Assembly (NCBI RefSeq): GCF_015354245.1
Contig: NZ_JADKYZ010000005.1
Span: forward strand, 186,001 to 250,000
DNA length: 64,000 nt
Source of the DNA: Diaphorobacter caeni
GTDB taxonomy: Bacteria > Pseudomonadota > Gammaproteobacteria > Burkholderiales > Burkholderiaceae_C
Reading direction: 5' to 3'
The notes beneath the pieces were generated by a model. The model was not told the DNA's origin and did not search any database. It worked only from the letters and a program-made list of their open reading frames with translations. Below, piece after piece: positions 61,391-64,000 of the stretch. The position numbers and the translations under genes are program-made. Position 1 is the first letter of the stretch, and each line of letters opens with the position of its first letter.

Positions 61391-61837
61391 ATGAATTTCC
61401 GCAAATATCTCATTCCGATCGGTATCGCCTGCCTGTTCATCGCCTCGTACAACGCGTGGGGCTGGCAGGGGCCGATCACCGTTTCGGGTGGTCTGGTGAT
61501 GTGGGCGCTCTTGCACTACACGCGGCTCATGAACGTCATGCAGAAGGCCAACAAGAGCCCGATTGGCTATGTCGGCAGTGCGGTCATGCTCAACGCCAAG
61601 CTGCGCCCAGGGGTGAATCTGCTGCATGTGGTGGCGATGACGCGTTCGCTCGGCGAGCTGCAGACGCCCGAGGGGACGGACCCGGAAATCTACCGCTGGA
61701 CCGACGGGACGCAGTCGTTCGTGACCTGCGAATTCGTCAATGGTCGACTGGTGCGCTGGGAATTGAAGCGCCCCGAAACGCCTGCTGAAAAGGCTCCGGC
61801 TGTGGATATGGAAGCCAAATCATCCGCCCAATCGTAA
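61391..61837 (+). CDS. Small membrane-anchored protein, unknown function
   Basis: A 148-residue protein. The two N-terminal hydrophobic segments (YLIPIGIACLFIASYNAWGW and TVSGGLVMWALLHYTRLMNV) are followed by a soluble part (LRPGVNLLHVVAMTRSLGELQTPEGTDPEIYRWTDGTQSFVTCEFVNGRLVRWELKRPE). I recall similar proteins beside ilvE in Comamonadaceae, sometimes mislabelled glycerate kinase; nothing kinase-like is visible here. The ATG at 61382 is an alternative start. ilvE begins 43 bp downstream. Confidence 0.72.
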   Translation: MNFRKYLIPIGIACLFIASYNAWGWQGPITVSGGLVMWALLHYTRLMNVMQKANKSPIGYVGSAVMLNAKLRPGVNLLHVVAMTRSLGELQTPEGTDPEIYRWTDGTQSFVTCEFVNGRLVRWELKRPETPAEKAPAVDMEAKSSAQS

Positions 61838-61880
61838 AATGTTGGGTTTTGCGACTCAGAGCAATTCAAAAAGGATGACC

Positions 61881-62819
61881 ATGAGCCCCGTAGTTCCCTC
61901 GATGGCCGACCGTGACGGCAAGATCTGGATGGACGGTGAAATGCTGGACTGGCGTGACGCCAAGATCCACGTGCTGACGCACTCGCTGCACTATGGCTGC
62001 GGCGCTTTCGAAGGCGTGCGCGCGTACAAGACGGAGCAGGGCACTGCCATTTTCCGCCTGGAAGACCACACCGACCGCCTCTTCAACAGCGCCAAGATCC
62101 TGCGCATGAAGCTGCCGTTCACGAAGGAAGAAGTGAACGAGGCCCAGAAGGCCGTCGTGCGCGAGAACAAGCTGGAATCCTGCTATCTGCGTCCGCTGAC
62201 CTGGATTGGCTCCGAGAAGCTGGGCGTCTCGCCCAAGGGCAACAAGATCCACATGATCGTGGCGGCCTGGGCCTGGGGCGCCTACCTCGGCGAAGACGGC
62301 ATGAAGCGCGGCATCCGCGTGAAGACGTCGAGCTACACGCGCCATCACGTGAACATCACGATGACGCAGGCCAAGGCATCGAGCAACTACACGAACTCGA
62401 TCCTCGCCAACATGGAAGCGACCGATGACGGCTACGACGAGGCACTGCTGCTCGACGCGTCGGGCTTCGTCTCCGAAGGCTCCGGCGAGAACGTCTTCAT
62501 CATCAAGAACGGCGTGGTCTACACGCCCGACCTGTCGGCCGGTGCCCTGAATGGCATCACCCGCAACACCGTGTTCGCGATCTGCAAGGATCTGGGCATT
62601 GAAGTGGTGCAAAAGCGCATCACGCGCGACGAGGTCTACATCGCCGACGAGGCCTTCTTCAGCGGCACCGCTGCGGAAATCACCCCGATCCGCGAACTCG
62701 ACCGCGTGGAAATCGGCTGCGGCAGCCGTGGTCCGCTGACCGAGAAGATCCAGACGGCGTTCTTTGACATCGTCAACGGCCGCAACCCCCAATACGCCCA
62801 CTGGCTGACGAAGGTGTAA
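61881..62819 (+). CDS. ilvE: Branched-chain amino-acid aminotransferase
   Basis: A 312-residue class IV PLP aminotransferase. The PLP lysine is K165 in MTQAKASSNY. Landmarks are HSLHYGCGAFEGVRAYKT, LDASGFVSEGSGENVFIIKNG and ADEAFFSGTAAEITPIRELD. It makes Leu, Ile and Val from their 2-oxoacids and runs in reverse for degradation. I choose the ATG at 61881, with AAGG about 6 bp upstream; the ATG at 61875 overlaps that site. The zinc-finger gene follows 5 bp downstream, forming an operon. Confidence 0.95.
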   Translation: MSPVVPSMADRDGKIWMDGEMLDWRDAKIHVLTHSLHYGCGAFEGVRAYKTEQGTAIFRLEDHTDRLFNSAKILRMKLPFTKEEVNEAQKAVVRENKLESCYLRPLTWIGSEKLGVSPKGNKIHMIVAAWAWGAYLGEDGMKRGIRVKTSSYTRHHVNITMTQAKASSNYTNSILANMEATDDGYDEALLLDASGFVSEGSGENVFIIKNGVVYTPDLSAGALNGITRNTVFAICKDLGIEVVQKRITRDEVYIADEAFFSGTAAEITPIRELDRVEIGCGSRGPLTEKIQTAFFDIVNGRNPQYAHWLTKV

Positions 62820-62824
62820 TCGAG

Positions 62825-63031
62825 ATGACCCAAGCTGTTGTTGAACTTCTGGCCAAGGACCTGAACGCGCAAGGCGGTGTGTACTGCCCCAATCCCAAGG
62901 CCGACATGAAGCTTTGGAATTCGCACCCCAAGGTCTATCTCGATGTCGCCCATCACGGCGAAGGCAAGTGCCCATACTGCGGCACGGTGTATCGCCTGAA
63001 AGCGGGCGAAGTGGTCAGCGCCGGCCACTGA
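62825..63031 (+). CDS. Zinc-finger (zf-CHCC) domain protein
   Basis: A 68-residue protein of the zf-CHCC family, related to the NDUFS6 accessory protein of complex I. The likely zinc ligands are the Cys in VYCPN, a following His (YLDVAHHGEG) and the pair CPYC. Small proteins of this type often follow ilvE in betaproteobacteria; their role is unclear. It starts 5 bp after ilvE. Confidence 0.88.
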   Translation: MTQAVVELLAKDLNAQGGVYCPNPKADMKLWNSHPKVYLDVAHHGEGKCPYCGTVYRLKAGEVVSAGH

Positions 63032-63219
63032 TCTCGCGGCGTTCGCGGATTGATCGTTCTGCAGGGATCAGCGTCCGCCGCGCCGTCGAGGCATTCGACG
63101 CGCGCAGCGGGTGCTTGCCGTCATGGCTGTGAATTGACGTTTGCACGCTTGGCGACGGCCCCCGCTTGTGGGACAAACTGCGTTCTGCATCCACTGCGGT
63201 ACAACACGAGTCCTTCATC

Positions 63220-64000
63220 TTGACATTTGCTTCTGGAAATCTGGCCGCGCTGTCGTGGCCGGTCCGGCTGAATTCAGCCGCCGCGTTCGCCGTTCCCGGC
63301 CTCGCGCTCTGGCTGTCGTCCGGCTATTCCTATGGCGCGGTGCTGCTGTTGGTGGGCGCCATCTTCTCGCTCAAGCGCTGGGTGCTCGCGCCGCAGCGCT
63401 CGCTCACCTGGTGGTTTGCGGTCTGCATGTTCGCCATGGCGCTGCTGTGGGTGGCGCTGGCCGATCCGGCCGAGCGAATGGGGCAGTGGGACCGTCCGTC
63501 CAAATTCATTCTCGCGATTCCGTGTCTGCTCTACGCGACGGTGTTTCCGCCGCGTCCCCGGGCGTTCGTCTGGGGGCTGATCGTCGGCTGCATCGGTGCG
63601 GGGGCCATTGCCATCTGGCAGGTCCATGGCCTTGGCGAGTGGCGTGCCACCGGCCGCACCAACGCCATTCAATACGGCAATCTGGCGCTGCTGCTGGCCG
63701 TGCTGCTTGCGGTGTTCCTGGCGGCCATCCACAAGCAGCTGCACTGGGGCGAGAAGATTCTGGCCGTGGTCGCCATCGTCGCGGGGCTCGATGCCTCGGT
63801 GCTGTCCGCCTCGCGCGGCGGCTGGCTGGCGGTGCTGGTGGTGCTGCCGTTCGGCCTGGGGCTGCTGTACCGCTACCGCGCTCGGCTGTTCTGGCGCGTG
63901 GTGGTGGGGCTGATGATCGCGGTCGGGCTGATGTCGGTGATCAACCGCGAGATGCTGAGCGCGCGCTGGGACGAGATGACCTCGGAGATCAAGGTCTATG
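63220..64000 (+). CDS. O-antigen-ligase-like polytopic membrane protein, partial
   Basis: An open frame of at least 260 codons running off the window, with six or more hydrophobic segments (AFAVPGLALWLSSGYS, AVLLLVGAIFSL, WWFAVCMFAMALLWVALA, GLIVGCIGAGAIAIWQV). Its IQYGNLALLLAVLLAVFLA and VLSASRGGWLAVLVVL are typical of the Wzy/WaaL (O-antigen ligase) family. Members join O-antigen or other glycans at the periplasmic face. I place the start at the TTG at 63220, 9 bp after ACGAG, because no ATG precedes the first membrane segment in this frame and an in-frame stop lies at 63130. The C-terminus, with the large periplasmic loop, is outside the window. Confidence 0.75.
   Translation, partial: MTFASGNLAALSWPVRLNSAAAFAVPGLALWLSSGYSYGAVLLLVGAIFSLKRWVLAPQRSLTWWFAVCMFAMALLWVALADPAERMGQWDRPSKFILAIPCLLYATVFPPRPRAFVWGLIVGCIGAGAIAIWQVHGLGEWRATGRTNAIQYGNLALLLAVLLAVFLAAIHKQLHWGEKILAVVAIVAGLDASVLSASRGGWLAVLVVLPFGLGLLYRYRARLFWRVVVGLMIAVGLMSVINREMLSARWDEMTSEIKVY

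Overview
The window is a GC-rich (roughly 63-65 %) chromosomal segment of a betaproteobacterium, most likely a member of the Comamonadaceae. The evidence is the gene complement (two Bug-type tricarboxylate-transporter receptors, an lplT/alr pair, torF-glnK-amtB, IS481) and several intergenic repeat families of a kind I associate with that family. The genus cannot be fixed from the sequence. I see no rRNA, tRNA or CRISPR. The last gene runs off the right edge.

Layout. 0-6.9 kb: a Sel1-like secreted protein and a LysR regulator, then an aldehyde dehydrogenase / 3-hydroxyisobutyrate-dehydrogenase-like / Bug receptor operon divergent from a GntR regulator, then a solitary shikimate kinase. 6.9-9.4 kb: YihY membrane protein, a small membrane protein, ferredoxin-NADP reductase. 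9.6-19.8 kb: a cyclohexanecarboxylate locus (aliA, aliB, badI, badH, divergent badR) flanked by a LIV-type binding protein and a fused LivHM permease with two ATPases. 19.9-24.4 kb: YifB/ComM, then torF-glnK-amtB behind a good sigma-54 promoter and NtrC-like site. 24.4-26.8 kb: an AT-rich patch with an orphan lipoprotein and an intact IS481-family element. 27-31.1 kb: SMP-30 lactonase, a secreted hypothetical, glcE-glcF. 31.3-42.4 kb: a DMSO-reductase-family enzyme, ProQ, a VOC protein, a WYL regulator, glutathione peroxidase, EamA transporter, LplT, alanine racemase, a membrane protein and a di-haem peroxidase.

43-54.2 kb: a homoprotocatechuate (3,4-dihydroxyphenylacetate) meta-cleavage operon (hpaR, G1, G2, E, a LigA-like subunit, a LigB-type dioxygenase, F, H), converging on a second LIV-type ABC importer. 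The importer's binding-protein gene carries almost the same palindromic operator as hpaR. 54.3-58.7 kb: a small operon of unknown pathway (TPP enzyme, Bug receptor, VOC protein) divergent from a GntR regulator. 58.8-64 kb: radA with a LexA-like box, a methyltransferase, a small membrane protein, ilvE, a zinc-finger protein and an O-antigen-ligase-like membrane protein.

The locus looks like a core chromosome with catabolic modules added. Each module pairs a transport system (ABC or Bug) with enzymes and a local MarR or GntR regulator. The most novel signal lies between the genes. Three dispersed repeat families (A, B, C) fold into hairpins. Copies of A and B differ in sequence but keep their base pairing through compensatory changes. 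In four cases a copy of B or C supplies the stop codon of an unrelated gene.
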